Shown: positions 19,151 to 30,819, counted from the first letter of the stretch. The stretch: 64,000 nucleotides of DNA from Vombatus ursinus (GCF_900497805.2 NW_020954630.1:1277573-1341572), one strand, 5' to 3'. Translations and numbers: made by a program. The notes: generated by a model not told the origin, from the sequence alone.

Positions 19151-21105
19151 TAAAGAAAGAAGCGATGAGGAAGTAGAACTGCACATCCCCATGGGGGACA
19201 TCCCAATATGTTGGATACCTAATACCATCTTCCTCTGTTATTCTGTGTGATCCCCTCCACCAAAGTCACTCCTCTAGAGCTTTTCTAGCTATCTATTTTC
19301 AACGTTTTATTACTCCTACAATCTTCCTCATTTCACTCTTACTCACGTACTGAAAAAAAGAACTGGAGGAAATCATAAAGCTCTATCATTGAGTCCACTA
19401 TATATTTATGTTATCTAATCTCAACTGGACCTTCACTTCAGAAAAGCAAATATTCTATTCCTCCCAATTTACTATCACTCTCCAAGGAAGCCATTCCAAA
19501 TATTCTCCTCTTTCTTCAGGTTTCCTATGACTGGAAGCCCAACATTCTGATTCACAAACCAATTCTATACCACATTACCTCCACCTTTCAGATGCACACA
19601 AATACATAGACCCACCCTGAGCCAAGACCACTATACAACCTAGATGGCTGTCCTATCTCTCCATTACAAAAATAAATGTGCTCACATCTCAATCCATGGT
19701 TCCTTGCCCCTGTTGCTCAACCACTGGTTTATGCATTTAATTATTTTTCAAAGCTAGAGATTAGCACTGCCTATATTATTTACTTCCAGTAGTTTCCCTA
19801 AATACCAAACATCTGCCCTTCACTGAGCAACTATCACATTATGTAACAAATAACGCTGGCTCCCTGACCTATGAATCCATGGTGAGAGAAACTAAATTCC
19901 ATCCCCAGGTATCAGAGGCACCATATCTCTACATTCCTCTCTTTTATCCTTAGAGGTCCTCCTCTTACTTCTCTGCTCATCTCTCATTGATCTCTAGCTT
20001 TATTGTTCCAAGCTATTAGCTTCCTTTCTGATACCTGACTTCTCTTCCATCTTTTCTTTTAGTAGATGACTTTAACTGGACACTCTACTATCTGAATTCA
20101 ATTTTCATTCTTTCCAAAGGTTATATGGATGACATTAAGTTGAAGTGATCACAACAAATTCTACTTCATGCTTGGCTTTTTTCCCTCCTTGTCTTCCTCA
20201 TTATCATAGACCCCACCCTCCAAATCCTCTTTCTCCCTCTCTTTCACTTCTTAGGACCAGGATCTCAGTCAGAGCCCAGAACCCTGACATTACCTGCTGC
20301 CAGCAAACTTGTAGCCATAGATGCGTGGTTCTTGGAGCCTGATATTCCATGATATACTTGAAAACAATAACAATTCAGTAGTGGAAGATGCTTTTAGAGT
20401 GCTGAATTGAAGGTTTAGTAGAATGGATCTATTGATTATACAATATGGATTCTAGTCATGCCAGAAGATATGACTCTCCCATCTCTCTCAGAGACCAAAT
20501 ATTCTTAGAGTAGATGAGGATAAGTTTCCAACTCCATAGGGGGAGGAAATGCCTGTATGGAATTGATTTCAATTGAGATCTAGGTAGAAACTAAAGCCAA
20601 CCAAGTAAGTCTAGGTTTCAGGACGAAGACCTTACTGACAGATGACTTCACTTACCGAGAGCTATCCAGGGTACTAGGGACTGCACCTCACTGTTCCAGG
20701 TCTTATTAACATCAACTAAACCTTAAGTCACCTGCCTCAATCCATTTCTGGTCTGATCTAACATATTCTGTGTCACTGGCCTGCACTAACCTATGTCTTA
20801 CCAGATATTGGCTCCTGCTTACATCTGCTTCTTCATTCCTTCCTTCCTTCCTTCCTTCTTTCTTTCCTTCCTTCCTTCCTTCCTTTTTTCCTCCTCTTCC
20901 TCTGTCTACATGGGGAATCATACCCTTACATGCGGGTGTTCTGCTCAAAGGAATATGAACTTTGATCACTTAAACCTCATAAGATATCTTAGGGTTTGGG
21001 GGCTAGATTTTTTTCACTTCTCTATTTACTTATTCTATCACTTAAAAAAAAAAAAACAGGGACAGTTAACTCTTTTGTCGCATGTAGTTTCATTTATGAT
21101 TTCCT
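19149..21105. other. Intergenic DNA, no gene recognised
   Basis: Pyrimidine-rich sequence. A (TTCC)n-like tract at about 20834-20885 gives low-complexity frames on both strands. A possible LINE endonuclease relic lies near 20040-20150, where one frame contains DDFNWTLYYLN, but it is too short to classify. Confidence 0.5.
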
Positions 21106-21109
21106 GAAA

Positions 21110-21655
21110 TACAGCTCTGGAAAACTAGACTTTGACAAAATCCATTGGGATTCAAACGGAGTTACTTGACTATTCCTTAAACCCAAATCACCCTGACTCT
21201 CACTGATTGGCCAATAGGTCCCAGCCCAAGCCTCACTTGGTCATTGTTTAGATTTTGATGGCTCAGAGTGAGTGTAAATAGCAATTGTTTCTTTTCTGGC
21301 CAGAAGCCCTGAAGGTCTTCTCCTCCCATAATGATTTTTTTGAGCAGGAAAACTACAGACATCTTTTGCCTTATTTCTCACCTAGCCTTAAATCGCTGAA
21401 TGGGTATCCCCTCAAACAAACTGAGACCTGGGGGAAGGCTTAAAAAGGCCAAGGTCTCCCACTGCATCTGGGGTCATCTCCAGTCGTCCTGACTTATGTC
21501 TTGCCACTTGACTCAGATGACTCTGAAGGAGAGAGTGAGGCTGATGACTTTGCACAGCCCTGCCTCACTTGAATCCAATTCACTAGCAAGTCAAGACATC
21601 ACCCTCCTGATGTCATTGGTCCTCTTTGAGACAAAAAGAATGAACAACATTTGCT
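21110..21655 (+). repeat. Dispersed marsupial repeat, promoter-like
   Basis: The block has a CCAAT-like stretch (CTGATTGGCCAATAGG) and an AT-rich TATA-like stretch (GTGTAAATAGCAATTG). Its right end reads CCTCTTTGAGACAAAAAG. The layout suggests an LTR or retroposon promoter unit. I recognise the ending as a common dispersed repeat but cannot fix the family. Confidence 0.4.
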
Positions 21656-21689
21656 TTTATGACTAAAATAACAACCCAATTTTTCTTAT

Positions 21690-21829
21690 TCCTTTCTTTT
21701 GTGAGGTAATCAGGGCCAAGTGACTTGCCCAGGGTCACACAGCTATTAAGTGTCTGAGGACAGATTTGAACTCAAGTCGTCCTGACTCCAAAGTCAGAGT
21801 GCTTTCCACCATGCCATCTAGCTGCCCCA
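21690..21829 (-). mobile_element. tRNA-headed SINE
   Basis: Reverse copy: CAAGTGACTTGCCCAGGGTC, GATTTGAACTCAAGTCGTCC and the head complement GCCATCTAGCTGCCCC at the right end. Confidence 0.85.
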
Positions 21830-22567
21830 ATTTTTCTATTCCTGTTGGCTATATTGACATTATCCACTCATTACTGCATTCCCAACAGAAACATAATTTT
21901 TATTGCATTTATCCAAAAGTCCTTATTATGATCTAGGGGTAACCCTCAAAGGGGAATGCAAGCTCAGGTTCTACCATGATAATAAGACTTCATGCACAAT
22001 TCTGGAAATACATTATGACTGCTTTCTGAGGACCAGAATAGCTAAAGTATAGAAAGGCCCTTGCCAATAGGCTGGTCACTTCATGAAGAATTCTTTAGCT
22101 ATGGCACCCCATGAAACAAAGAAAAATAGAAAACCGCCCTTCAATCCTGTGTAGCCTTGTTTCAACTTTGCAATAATGGTGGCAAAGTGGTAGAAAAAGG
22201 AAAGGAGGATCTAAAAACCACAGTTTGGGGGCTGCCCATGAATTCTAATTTAGCTGCTGGTACTCTGTTCAGTGTCAGATTTTTGTCTAGTGACAAACAA
22301 GTAGACATATACTAAGCACACTAAATCATATCAATCTTGACATTTTTCACTATAAATGAAACCAGGTGATAAAAGGTAGTTACAACTAAATAGAAGGATG
22401 GCTCACAATTTCTCCTTAGAGAGACAAAGAATTTATAAAAAGGAACAGGTAGCATGGGGTTAACTGTGTAACTGAAGACAACAAGATATACCACTTCACA
22501 GAACCCTTGCTCATCTCATATTATTGTAGTAGTTGTTATTCTTGTTGTTAAGTAGCAGTAGTCATTG

Positions 22568-22875
22568 AATAGTAGTAGTAGTAGTAATAGTGGTAGTGGT
22601 GGTGGTGGTGGTGGTGGTGGTGGTGGTAGTAGTAGTAGTAGTAACAGTAACAGTAGTTGTAAATAATGATAAAAAATAAATAACTAGCATTTATATAGCA
22701 TTTTAAGGTTAATAAAGTGCTTTACAAATATCCCATTGGATCTTCACAACAACCCCAATAGATAGGTGTTATGATTATCCCATTTCACAGATTAGGAAAA
22801 TAAGTCAGAGGCTAAGTGACATCCAGGACCACAGTCAGTTAGTGTCTGAGGCCAGATTTTGACTCAGGTCTTGCT
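22568..22875. repeat. (TAG/TGG)n microsatellite next to a reverse MIR
   Basis: Trinucleotide runs of TAG and TGG occupy about 22568-22643. A reverse-strand MIR follows at 22680-22870 with AAAGTGCTTTACAAATATCC and CCATTTCACAGATTAGG. Confidence 0.7.
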
Positions 22876-22929
22876 AAAACCATGATAAGTATGAAAAAAA
22901 GACCACCATGAAGACAACTACACTTTGCA

Positions 22930-24545
22930 ACAACATCTGTTACAGAGAATGAGAAGGTAAATCCTCCCCATGTTAAATCAGCAATACTTTAGTACTCAAT
23001 GACTTCAATTCAAAGATGGCTACATAGGAGGACGGCAAATGTATACATATATATGAGAGAGAGATCTGAATGTGTGTGTATGGAGAGAGAGAGACAGAGA
23101 GAGGGAGAGAGAGAGACAGAGAGAGAGTGAGGGAAGGAGAGGGAGGGAGGGAAAGAGAGAATTCAAGAGTAAATGAGAGAGGAAAGAACAAAAGCTTATA
23201 GGCAATACAGAAGTTTCACTTCACACCTACAGATCATGAATGCTTTCTTCAAGAAAATAGGTACTAGGCATGATCAAATTTCTCATTTTCTAAGACAAAA
23301 AACAACTAGTTACCAATATGGGAGTTATTTCAAAGTCAGATTCTATGTTCAGTAAGACTGTCAACTTGTGAGAATAATAATCAAAATCAACACGAAATGA
23401 GAAGAAAAAACAAAAGTGAGAATTAGATATGGCTTGCATCTGAGATACCTCTAACCTGAATTATATAATAAGATATAAATGCTGAAAACTGGAAAGTGGC
23501 TAAAAGAATGAAAGCCAACATCAACTATCACTATCTCCTTTGGAGGTTTAGTTTAACTAATGTAAATAAATTGCCCCACAGAGACCAAAAAAGTTTATTA
23601 ACTGCCTCAGCCAGAAAATGCTTGATTGCCAAACAGAGGATTATGGTAGTCGAGATCAACAGTAATTTAGAATATAAACATCTTACAGAGTGGATGGTAG
23701 AAGTTTTGAGCATAATAACCTCATAAAACAGTAAGAATCTGCGAAAGAAAAAACAAATTTACAAAAAAAGATTGTTGAGTGACCCAATTAAGCCAGATCA
23801 GCTGAGGGCATTTAAGGATGAAACTGGGTAGGGAAGAAACAAGGGGAAATGGAAAAAAATCTGAAGACAGTTTTGTAACAAAGTCTTTTCTTTAACAATG
23901 ACAGTGGAGTCACTACATTTGAACTCAACATCATAGTCTCCAATGTTTTACATAAGCAAGTAGAAATTGCACAAAAGAAACAAATATGAGAAAAGCAGCT
24001 AGACCAGACCTATTATATACAGAGGCAGTCAGTGTTGGTCATTTTAATGGCACAGAGGAATTTGAAGGCCTGGAGTATTTCTGAAATAAGGGATGATAGC
24101 AAATACTTGGAAAAATCATGGAGCTTTTAATTACCAAAAAAAAAGCAGTTGAGAGAATATCAGTTTATACTGAACCATATGCTTATTTTGCTGTCACTAC
24201 CAAATCTTCAGGAAAATTATCTTTAAAAGCATGTAAGTCATCCTTGTTGAAGAGAACTGTCAGACTGACATGATGATAGTCTACATCAGACAATGTCTTC
24301 ACAGTCACTGAAGGGTATAGAGAATACAAAAACCCAGCCTTAAAATCTCTCCTCCAACAAGAAATTTCCCATGCACACATTCAAAATCATAAAATTCTTA
24401 TTAAGAGATGACAACAGAGATAACTTTGGTTAACTGTCTGATCATCAATATCAAGCAAGACATAAAACAGGGAAACATGTGCTTGTCAAAGATATTTGCC
24501 ACTATTAGGGAGGGTGTCTAGCAGAGAATCCAAGTCAAAGATGGA
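22930..24545 (+). mobile_element. RTE/BovB-type LINE relic
   Basis: Degraded + strand coding traces are visible. One frame near 23220-23270 reads LQIMNAFFKKIGTRHDQ, resembling the RTE endonuclease motif around IMNTFFKK. Near 24460-24545 a frame reads QDIKQGN, then FATIREGV and QRIQVKDG, resembling the RTE reverse transcriptase stretch around VRQGD and FADD. Many stops and shifts are present. A (GA)n tract (about 23044-23160) lies inside. The right edge is cut by a long dispersed repeat starting at 24545. Assignment rests on short motif matches. Confidence 0.5.
23044..23160 (+). repeat. (GA)n-rich microsatellite
   Basis: A purine tract of GAGA and GGGA units. On the reverse strand it gives a meaningless Ser/Leu-rich frame. 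Confidence 0.85.
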
Positions 24546-25450
24546 TTCTTTATCAATCAACCAATCAAGAAAGAAACATTTATTAAGTGCCTACCATATG
24601 CCAGGCATTGTGCTAAGAGTTGAGGATACAAAAACAAAAAAACAAAAAAAACAGCAAAATATAATCCCTATCCTCAAGGAGCTCACAATCTAATGGGGGA
24701 GATAACATGGAAACAAAAATATACAAAGCAAGCTATATACAGGATAAATAGGAAATAGTTAAGAAAGAGGCAGGACTAGAATTGAGAGGTTGGGGAAAGC
24801 TTCCAGTAAAAGATGGGATTGAAATTCGGACTTAAAGGAAGCAAGGGATGTCAGTAGGCAGGAAGAGGAGGAAGAATATTGTAGGCATGAGGAATAATTA
24901 AGAAGAATTCCCAGAGTTGAGGGATGAGGTGTCTTGTGCATGTAACAGCCAGGAGGGGGCAGCTAAGTGGCACAGTGGATAGAGCTCCTGCCTTAGAGTC
25001 AGGAGGACCTGAGTTCAAATCCAGCCTCAGACATTTGACACTTACTAGCTATGTTACTCTGGACAAGTCACTTAACCCCAATTGCCTCACCAAAAAGAAA
25101 AAAGAAAAAAAAATTAAACAGCCAAGAGGCCAGTGTCACTGAATCAAAAAGTACATGTCAGAAAGTAAGGTGTAAGAAAATGGGAAAGTAGGAAGGGGCT
25201 AGGTTATGAAGGGCTATGAATGTCAAACAGAGCATCTTGAGATGTCTGAAAGGCAATTGGAAGTCAGCAGAGAGTTTGGAGCAGGATAAGCAAATTTGAG
25301 AATTCTTAGCATAGAGATGATAATTAAATCGATGGAAGCTGACAGGATCACCATGTGAAGTGGTGTGGAGGGAGAAGAAAAGAGGACACAGGACTGAACC
25401 CCAGGGGACATCTATGATTAGAGATCATGCTCAGGAAAATAATCCAACAA
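24545..25450 (+). repeat. Long ancient dispersed repeat, best copy in the window
   Basis: Begins AACATTTATTAAGTGCC with GCCAGGCATTGTGCTAAG, then CCTCAAGGAGCTCACAATC and ATATACAGGATAAATAGG. The body follows with GGTTATGAAGGGCTATGAAT and ends in a part reading GAACCCCAGGGGACATC. A poly(A) SINE interrupts it at 24956-25116. Partial copies occur near 5.9, 12.2, 15.5, 16.8, 25.5, 41.6, 52.9, 54.1, 55.0, 61.0 and 63.7 kb. It has no coding frame, and I cannot name the family. Confidence 0.65.
24956..25116 (+). mobile_element. tRNA-headed poly(A) SINE
   Basis: Full-length with head GGGGCAGCTAAGTGGCAC. A 12-bp target-site duplication, AACAGCCAGGAG and AACAGCCAAGAG, lies at 24944-24955 and 25117-25128. 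It is nested in the long dispersed repeat. Confidence 0.92.
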
Positions 25451-25454
25451 CAGA

Positions 25455-25900
25455 TACAGAGAATACAAATAAGAAAAAGAAAGATGGTCCCTGCCCTCAA
25501 GGAGCTTACAATCTAATGGGGGAAGACAATACATAAAAGGAAGCTAAAAAACCAGAGGAGGCCACAAGAGAGAACTTGGCGCAGGGGTATGATAATCAAG
25601 GAGTCAAAACTAAACACAGCAGCTGGTGGGAAATGAAGAGTTGGCTGGAAATTCTGAGTCCTCTATAAAAAGAGGTTTTGGGAGGTGTTTTTACTCTGCC
25701 CTTCAGCCCTCCAATCAGAGGAGAGAGGCAATTGAGGGTACTGAGGAGGTGTTGAGTGCCAAAACTGAAGCAATCTTGTTGATATTTCTGGTGATTACCT
25801 CATCCTGGGGGAAGTATGATGTTCGAGAAGTCAAAACCAAGCGGAGCAGCTGGATACAGATACATTTTGTAGATGAACAATAAACTGGGACCAGAATTAA
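25455..25900 (+). repeat. Second copy of a related dispersed repeat
   Basis: CCTGCCCTCAAGGAGCTTAC, then GGGGGAAGACAATACATAAA and a right part containing TAAAAAGAGGTTTTGGGAG. The left part matches the start of the repeat at 24545. The right part resembles sequence near 56840-56940. Confidence 0.5.
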
Positions 25901-26630
25901 AAAGGAAGAGGAGAAGAGTGGGTCAAATTGCATTTTTCAAATTGCAATTTGCCCAGAATTGAAGAAAAGGAGATGGGTCAAGTGCATTTGAGGAATTTTG
26001 AACTGTTTTTATCAGGCCCAAACTGGGCCTGATATCAAGCTGATCTTTTTAACATCAATGATATATATAACAACAATATTATATATGTGTGTGTGTTTAA
26101 CATCAATGTTATCGTGCGTGTGCATATATAGCATGGAATACCATAAGTTCCAAAGAATCAAAGTCTTAAGTCACCCAAAAGGTACCAAAATTTGAGATGC
26201 ATGATAAATGTTTTGGTTATAATGTATCACAAAGAATTTCATAGAAGAGTTATAAAGAATATAATCAGAGAGCTACATGACTGAATAACAATGTATGTCA
26301 GGTATCTATTGAGAATGAAGAATAATAATGGACAATTCATATTTTCCACTGGTATCCATACAAAGTCAAGATCACTAGAGAGAGATTCCCAGAATGTCAG
26401 GCAGAACTCAAATGGAGGATTTATGATACCAGATGGATAAGAATTGCACATAATAAGAAGTGTTAATGTATTGTGATCTGTTTGATTGAAGGAAGTGCTC
26501 ATGCCAATGAACAAATCTGCCAAATCAAAGCAATAAATTATCATAATCTATTGTTTCTATTTTTTATTACAAACAACATAATACACAAGTTAAGGAATGA
26601 CTTAAAGCATTATCACCCCTAAATACCTTT

Positions 26631-26656
26631 CTCTCTCTCTCTCTCTCTCTCTCTCA
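26631..26656 (+). repeat. (CT)n microsatellite
   Basis: A simple CT dinucleotide run of about 26 bases in otherwise AT-rich sequence, at the left edge of an old L1 fragment. Confidence 0.9.
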
Positions 26657-26689
26657 CCCTCAAAAAATAGAGAGATACACTTCCTCATA

Positions 26690-27405
26690 TACTCTCCAGG
26701 GCCAAGAATGGTCAATATATGGAACACTTCTTTTTGTCTTTGACCTCCTCAGAAGTATATGCCCAATAGTGGAGTCTCTGGGTCGAAGAGTATAAATGGT
26801 TTAGTTACTTTTGGGGCATAATTCCAAACTGCTTTCCAAAATAGTTTAACCAATTCACTGCTCCAACAACATATTAATGTTTCTTCTTGCAACCTAACGT
26901 TGACCACTTCCATCTTTTCTTATCTTTGCCAATTTCATAAGCTCATATTATGATCAGAGATATCTGATCCAGCTCCCTTTTAAGCTGGAAGAGACTTTAG
27001 GGACAGCTAGATTGCATAGTGGATAGAGCACCGGCCCTGAAGTCAAGAGGACCTGAGTTCAAAGACAGCCTCAGACCAAACACTTGACACTTACTAGCTG
27101 CGTGACCCTGGGCAAGTCACTTAACCCTAATTGTCTAAAAAAAAGAGAGAGACTTTAGAGACCATCTAGGTCCTCATTTTACAGGTAATAAAACTGAGGC
27201 CAAACAATATTAAGTGACTTGCCTAACGTCTCAATAGTAATAAGTATCAGAGGCAGGATTTGAACATGGGTCCTCTAACTATAGAGCCAATGCTCTCCCC
27301 TGGATTTGATAAATAGGAGAAGAACCTCAGAGCTATTTTAGTTTGCAATATTCTTGTTTAGTGATTTGGAGCATGTTTTCAAATGATCGTTGATTATAAT
27401 TCTTT
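26690..27405 (-). mobile_element. Old L1 fragment split by a MIR that itself holds a SINE
   Basis: Reverse L1 ORF2 sequence lies at 26690-26945 (GGGGCATAATTCCAAACTGC) and resumes at about 27300-27405 (ACCTCAGAGCTATTTTAG, GATTTGGAGCATGTTTTC). Between them lies a reverse MIR-type repeat (about 26980-27295), itself split by a + SINE at 27001-27148. This gives three layers of insertion. Confidence 0.7.
27001..27148 (+). mobile_element. tRNA-headed poly(A) SINE
   Basis: A perfect 10-bp target-site duplication, GAGACTTTAG, lies at 26991-27000 and 27149-27158. It is the innermost layer of the nest at 26.7-27.4 kb. Confidence 0.93.
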
Positions 27406-27409
27406 CTTT

Positions 27410-29315
27410 CAAAATTGCTTATTCACAGAACCAGACCTCAAACTACAAAGCTGTAGTTGTCAAAAACAATTTGATACTGGATAAGAAATAGATAGGTTGA
27501 TCAATGAAACAGATTGAGTTTATATACAGAAGGAAATGAACACAGTAATCTACTGTTTGATAAACCCAAAGATCCCAGCTATTGGGGCAAGTACTTACTA
27601 TCTGACAAAACCTAGTAGGAAAGCTGGAAAGTGGTCTGGAAAAAACTAACGTAGACTAACATCTCACACCATATACCAAGATAAACTCAAAATGGGTACA
27701 TGATTTAGACATAAAGAGTGATTTCACAAGCAGATTAGTGGAGCATGGAAGATCTATTGATAAGCGAAGAAAAAATTCATGACCAAAGAGATAAAGAGGT
27801 TCATGGGAGGTAAAATGGATAATTTTGATCATATCAATTAAAAAGTTTTTGAATGCTTTTCTTCTAGTGTTATCTCTGACATCACAATTCAGTAACAAGA
27901 ATTTCTTAAACATAAATCTGATTAGAGAGAGGGAAGAGAATTTTTAAGTGAGAAGTGTTTTTGGTTTGGGGTTTTTTTCATATACTGATTTAAAGATGTA
28001 GTATCTTAAATTAGTAGTCTGAAGAGATATAATATTCTCCATTTCTGCCCTTAAGTTTACAATGTTGAAGCAAAATGATGACATAGAACATGCCTTTTTC
28101 CACAATAAGCTACATAGTAATTTTTTTTAATTTGTAGTTAAATTCAGAATAATATTTCTTTTTCTTTTCTTTTTTAAGGCTGCATTCTATGGCTCCATAA
28201 TCCTTGAATATTGAAGTATTTTTTTTCCTCCCCTGACTTTGACATTGTAGTTTTAATGGTTTAATTTTACAAATCCTTCGGTCTGTGAGCCTACCTATAG
28301 CACTGGACTCAAACATCTGCATTATTTCTTTGATTATCCAGCTAACTTACATCTGTTGTCAAAATGTAAACCAGTCCAAGACAGTTTTTTTTTTTTTTAC
28401 TTGTTAAAGGACTTTTATTCAGTATTCATGATTATTGTCTAAGGAAGACTGGTAGAGATGTTCTGTACTGTCCTGGACCATGTAAATTATACTTGGGATG
28501 TATTTTGCTTCTACATCATAATGAATTGCTTCCCAATTCCTGCTCCCCCCCCACCCCTCTGAGACATATTTTTCTGTTGCAGTTTCCTTTTGCATTGTAT
28601 TGTATTGTTTTGACAATTGTAATTTGACTCAGATCTGAAAGAGGTCCAGAATAAAATATATTTTGATATTGAAAAAAAGAAGTTTCAGTACAAACAAAAC
28701 CAATGCAACCAAAATTAGAAGAAAATCAGGAAACTGGAGTGGGGGGGAATCTTTGCAGCATGTTTTTCTGACAAATGTTTCATTTCTCCACTATCTAGGG
28801 AACTGAGCCAAATTTATAAACATAAGAGCCATTCCCCAATTGATCAATAGTCAAAGGATATACACAGGTGTTTTTGGAAGAAGTAATCAAAGTTATCAAT
28901 AATCATGTGAAAAAATGCTCTAAATCATTAATAATTAGAGAAATGAAATTGAAACAACTCATCAGATTGGCTAAAATGACACTAAAAAAAACATGCTGGA
29001 GGGGATGTGGGGAAATGGTACACTAATGCACTGCAGGTAGACTTATGAACTAGTCTAACCATTCTGGAAAATAATTTGGAACTATGCCCCCCAAGCTATT
29101 GAACTGTGCATACTCTTTGACCCAGCAATACAACTACTAAGTCTATATCCCAAAGAGATTAAATAAAGAAGAAAAGGACCTATATGTACAAAAATATTTA
29201 TAGTAGCTCCTTTTGTGGTGAAAAAGAATTGGAAACTGAGGGGCTGCCTATCAGTTGGGGAATGGTTGAGCAAGTTATGATACATGAATGTATGCAGTCC
29301 CTGAATAATTGAGAG
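27410..29315 (+). mobile_element. L1 ORF2 relic interrupted by a 0.83-kb insertion
   Basis: Forward L1 ORF2 coding traces occupy 27410-27848 (the frames include YKAVVVKNN and YQDKLKMGT). They resume at 28686-29315 with traces of NKTNATKIRRK, then ILENNLELCP and a KNIYSSSFCGE-like stretch. The end is the ORF2 C-terminus without a clear tail. Many stops and shifts mark it as old. The two parts join smoothly if 27849-28676 is removed. Confidence 0.75.
27849..28676 (+). pseudogene. Probable processed retrocopy of an mRNA 3' end, parent unknown
   Basis: A T-rich, 3'-UTR-like sequence of about 0.83 kb lies inside an L1. It ends with the polyadenylation signal AATAAA at 28650-28655 and a short A-rich tail (28672-28678). 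The flanking repeat is AAAAAGTTT at 27840-27848 and AAGAAGTTT at 28677-28685. No protein frame of note is present, so only untranslated sequence seems to have been copied. A T14 run at about 28386-28399, with a signal-like AATAAA complement nearby, could mark a second, reverse-strand retroposition inside it. I do not recognise the source gene. Confidence 0.5.
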
Positions 29316-29570
29316 CTGTTTATTCAGAATGAAGTTGGCCTTGGGGTTTCTACTGGCCAGACTACTCTAGACATAAAATCCTGTCTGCACTCTGTGCACT
29401 GCCCACTCAAAAAACTACCTCCTGGGATCTCTTCTTCCTACTGCTATCCTCTGCAACCTGACCTAACACCGTTTCTACTCCCTCTCCTGTATTTCTATTC
29501 CTTCCTGTCTGCATAACATGTTTGCCTTTCTTTTTCCTATCTCTAACGTCCTTCTCTTCCAGCTTCATTT
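29316..29570. other. Intergenic stretch, nothing recognised
   Basis: Pyrimidine-rich DNA with short frames only. No gene or repeat was recognised. Confidence 0.5.
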
Positions 29571-29574
29571 TAGG

Positions 29575-29930
29575 CAGTTACAGCAGCACAGTGGATAGAG
29601 TTCTTGCCCAGCATTCAAATTTAACTTTAGCCACTGACTCGCTACGTGACACCGTGCAAGTCCTTTAATTGCCACCTGCTTCAGTTTCCTCAACTGTAAA
29701 ATGGGGATAATAATAGCATCTATCTCCTGTAGCACTACTAAATGAAACTCTAGTGCACATCATTCTTCCCACTTGTAATGTATACATAATTTATGAGAGC
29801 ACCTGGAAATCTTCAGGCAAAAAATTAGGGAGGGTTGTTGTGAGGATCAATTGAAATGACTTTTGTAAAATGCATGACACTGCACCTGCTTCATGGTAAA
29901 CACTTACTAAATGATTATTTCCTTTCTTCA
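29575..29930 (+). mobile_element. CORE-SINE split by a 0.1-kb insertion
   Basis: Head CACAGTGGATAGAGTTC and CTCAACTGTAAAATGGGG lie to the left of the break. GGGTTGTTGTGAGGATCAAT lies to its right. About 100 bp (29727-29830) unrelated to the SINE separate them. A reverse-oriented relative of that insert lies at about 30495-30615. Confidence 0.7.
29727..29830 (+). repeat. Short insert with an inverted relative at 30.5 kb
   Basis: Ends GAGCACCTGGAAATCTTCAG and GCAAAAAATTAGGG. The reverse complement of 30495-30615 reads almost the same (GAGCACCTGGAGATCTTCAA, GCAAAAAATTAGGG) and shares the CTACTAA-type start. Probably two copies of one short non-autonomous element. Confidence 0.6.
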
Positions 29931-30314
29931 CTCTATGCTATGACCTCAGCCCATCCTGGGCCAGCCATCAATCACACCACTTCTCCTTTCCCTTCTGAGT
30001 TCTGACAGGGTCCTACAGACATAGGACAAGACCTCTGTCACTTTGCTAGTGTCAATTACTCCTGGGAAAAGCTCTCTCTCTTTTTACCACTTCGTGTCTC
30101 TCTCCAACTCCTCATGTCTTTTTATCTGTCTTTTTCATGGCCTCTTTCAGTCCTTGTTTATGTCTGTGTGCTTTAGGCACACAGTTTTGCTGAGTTATCA
30201 CTCAGCAAGTCTGATTAACAATTAACTTACATAGTTAATGTATTAATTAATTTAGTTTATTTAGCTAACTTATTAATTTAGCTTATTTCATTAATTTAGT
30301 TAGTGCCTAGACTG

Positions 30315-30487
30315 CAGGGGTGGGGAACCTGTGGCCTCAAGGCCATATGTGACCCTCTAGGTCCTCAAGGGTTGAATCCAAATCCTTAAGGGGATTTGTT
30401 CTGTGAAGTTTGGATTCAGTCAAAGGGCCACACTTGAGGACCTAGAGGGCCACATATAGCCTCGAGGCCACAGGTTCCCCACCCCTG
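30315..30487. mobile_element. Palindromic hAT-type MITE
   Basis: Both ends are the same inverted sequence: CAGGGGTGGGGAACCTGTGG at the left and its complement, CCACAGGTTCCCCACCCCTG, at the right. The inner parts (GACCCTCTAGGTCCTCAAG and CTTGAGGACCTAGAGGGCC) also pair, so the whole 173 bp can fold into one long hairpin. CAGGGGTGGG-type termini are typical of hAT elements. I see no convincing 8-bp target duplication, so the hAT label is an inference. Confidence 0.75.
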
Positions 30488-30494
30488 GCTCAGT

Positions 30495-30615
30495 TTCCCT
30501 AATTTTTTGCTTGAAGATCTCCAGGTGCTCCCACAAATTATAGGTGTGTGTTACGGGTGGTGTGGGATGAATGGCATGTGGTAGAGATGTGCTTAGTAGG
30601 GCTCCAAAAGCAGTA
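30495..30615 (-). repeat. Inverted relative of the 29.7-kb insert
   Basis: Reverse-strand match to 29727-29830 as described there. It directly abuts the palindromic MITE on its right side, so the MITE may have landed at its edge. Confidence 0.55.
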
Positions 30616-30819
30616 TCCACCCACATCTGCTTATTCCCTCTGCCTTCTGCTATTACTTAGAGCAGGGGACAGGCTCATTCATTCATGATTGCTTAGCTAA
30701 ATAAGTAATGACCTGAGAGTAATCTATTATTTGGCCACCAGATGGCACTCTGAATACCTGCAAGTAAACTACTCTTCCTCTCTTGAGACCTTGAGGACTG
30801 AGCAGCTTCCCAGGTTGAT

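Noticed and set aside
19002-19184. Cysteine/valine-rich and Thr/His-rich frames around 19.1 kb
   Set aside because: Translations of the (CA)n microsatellite.
20834-20887. CRISPR-like or tandem array at the TTCC tract
   Set aside because: It is a simple tetranucleotide microsatellite without spacers, in animal DNA.
22973-23205. Serine/leucine-rich reverse frames
   Set aside because: Translations of the (GA)n tract.
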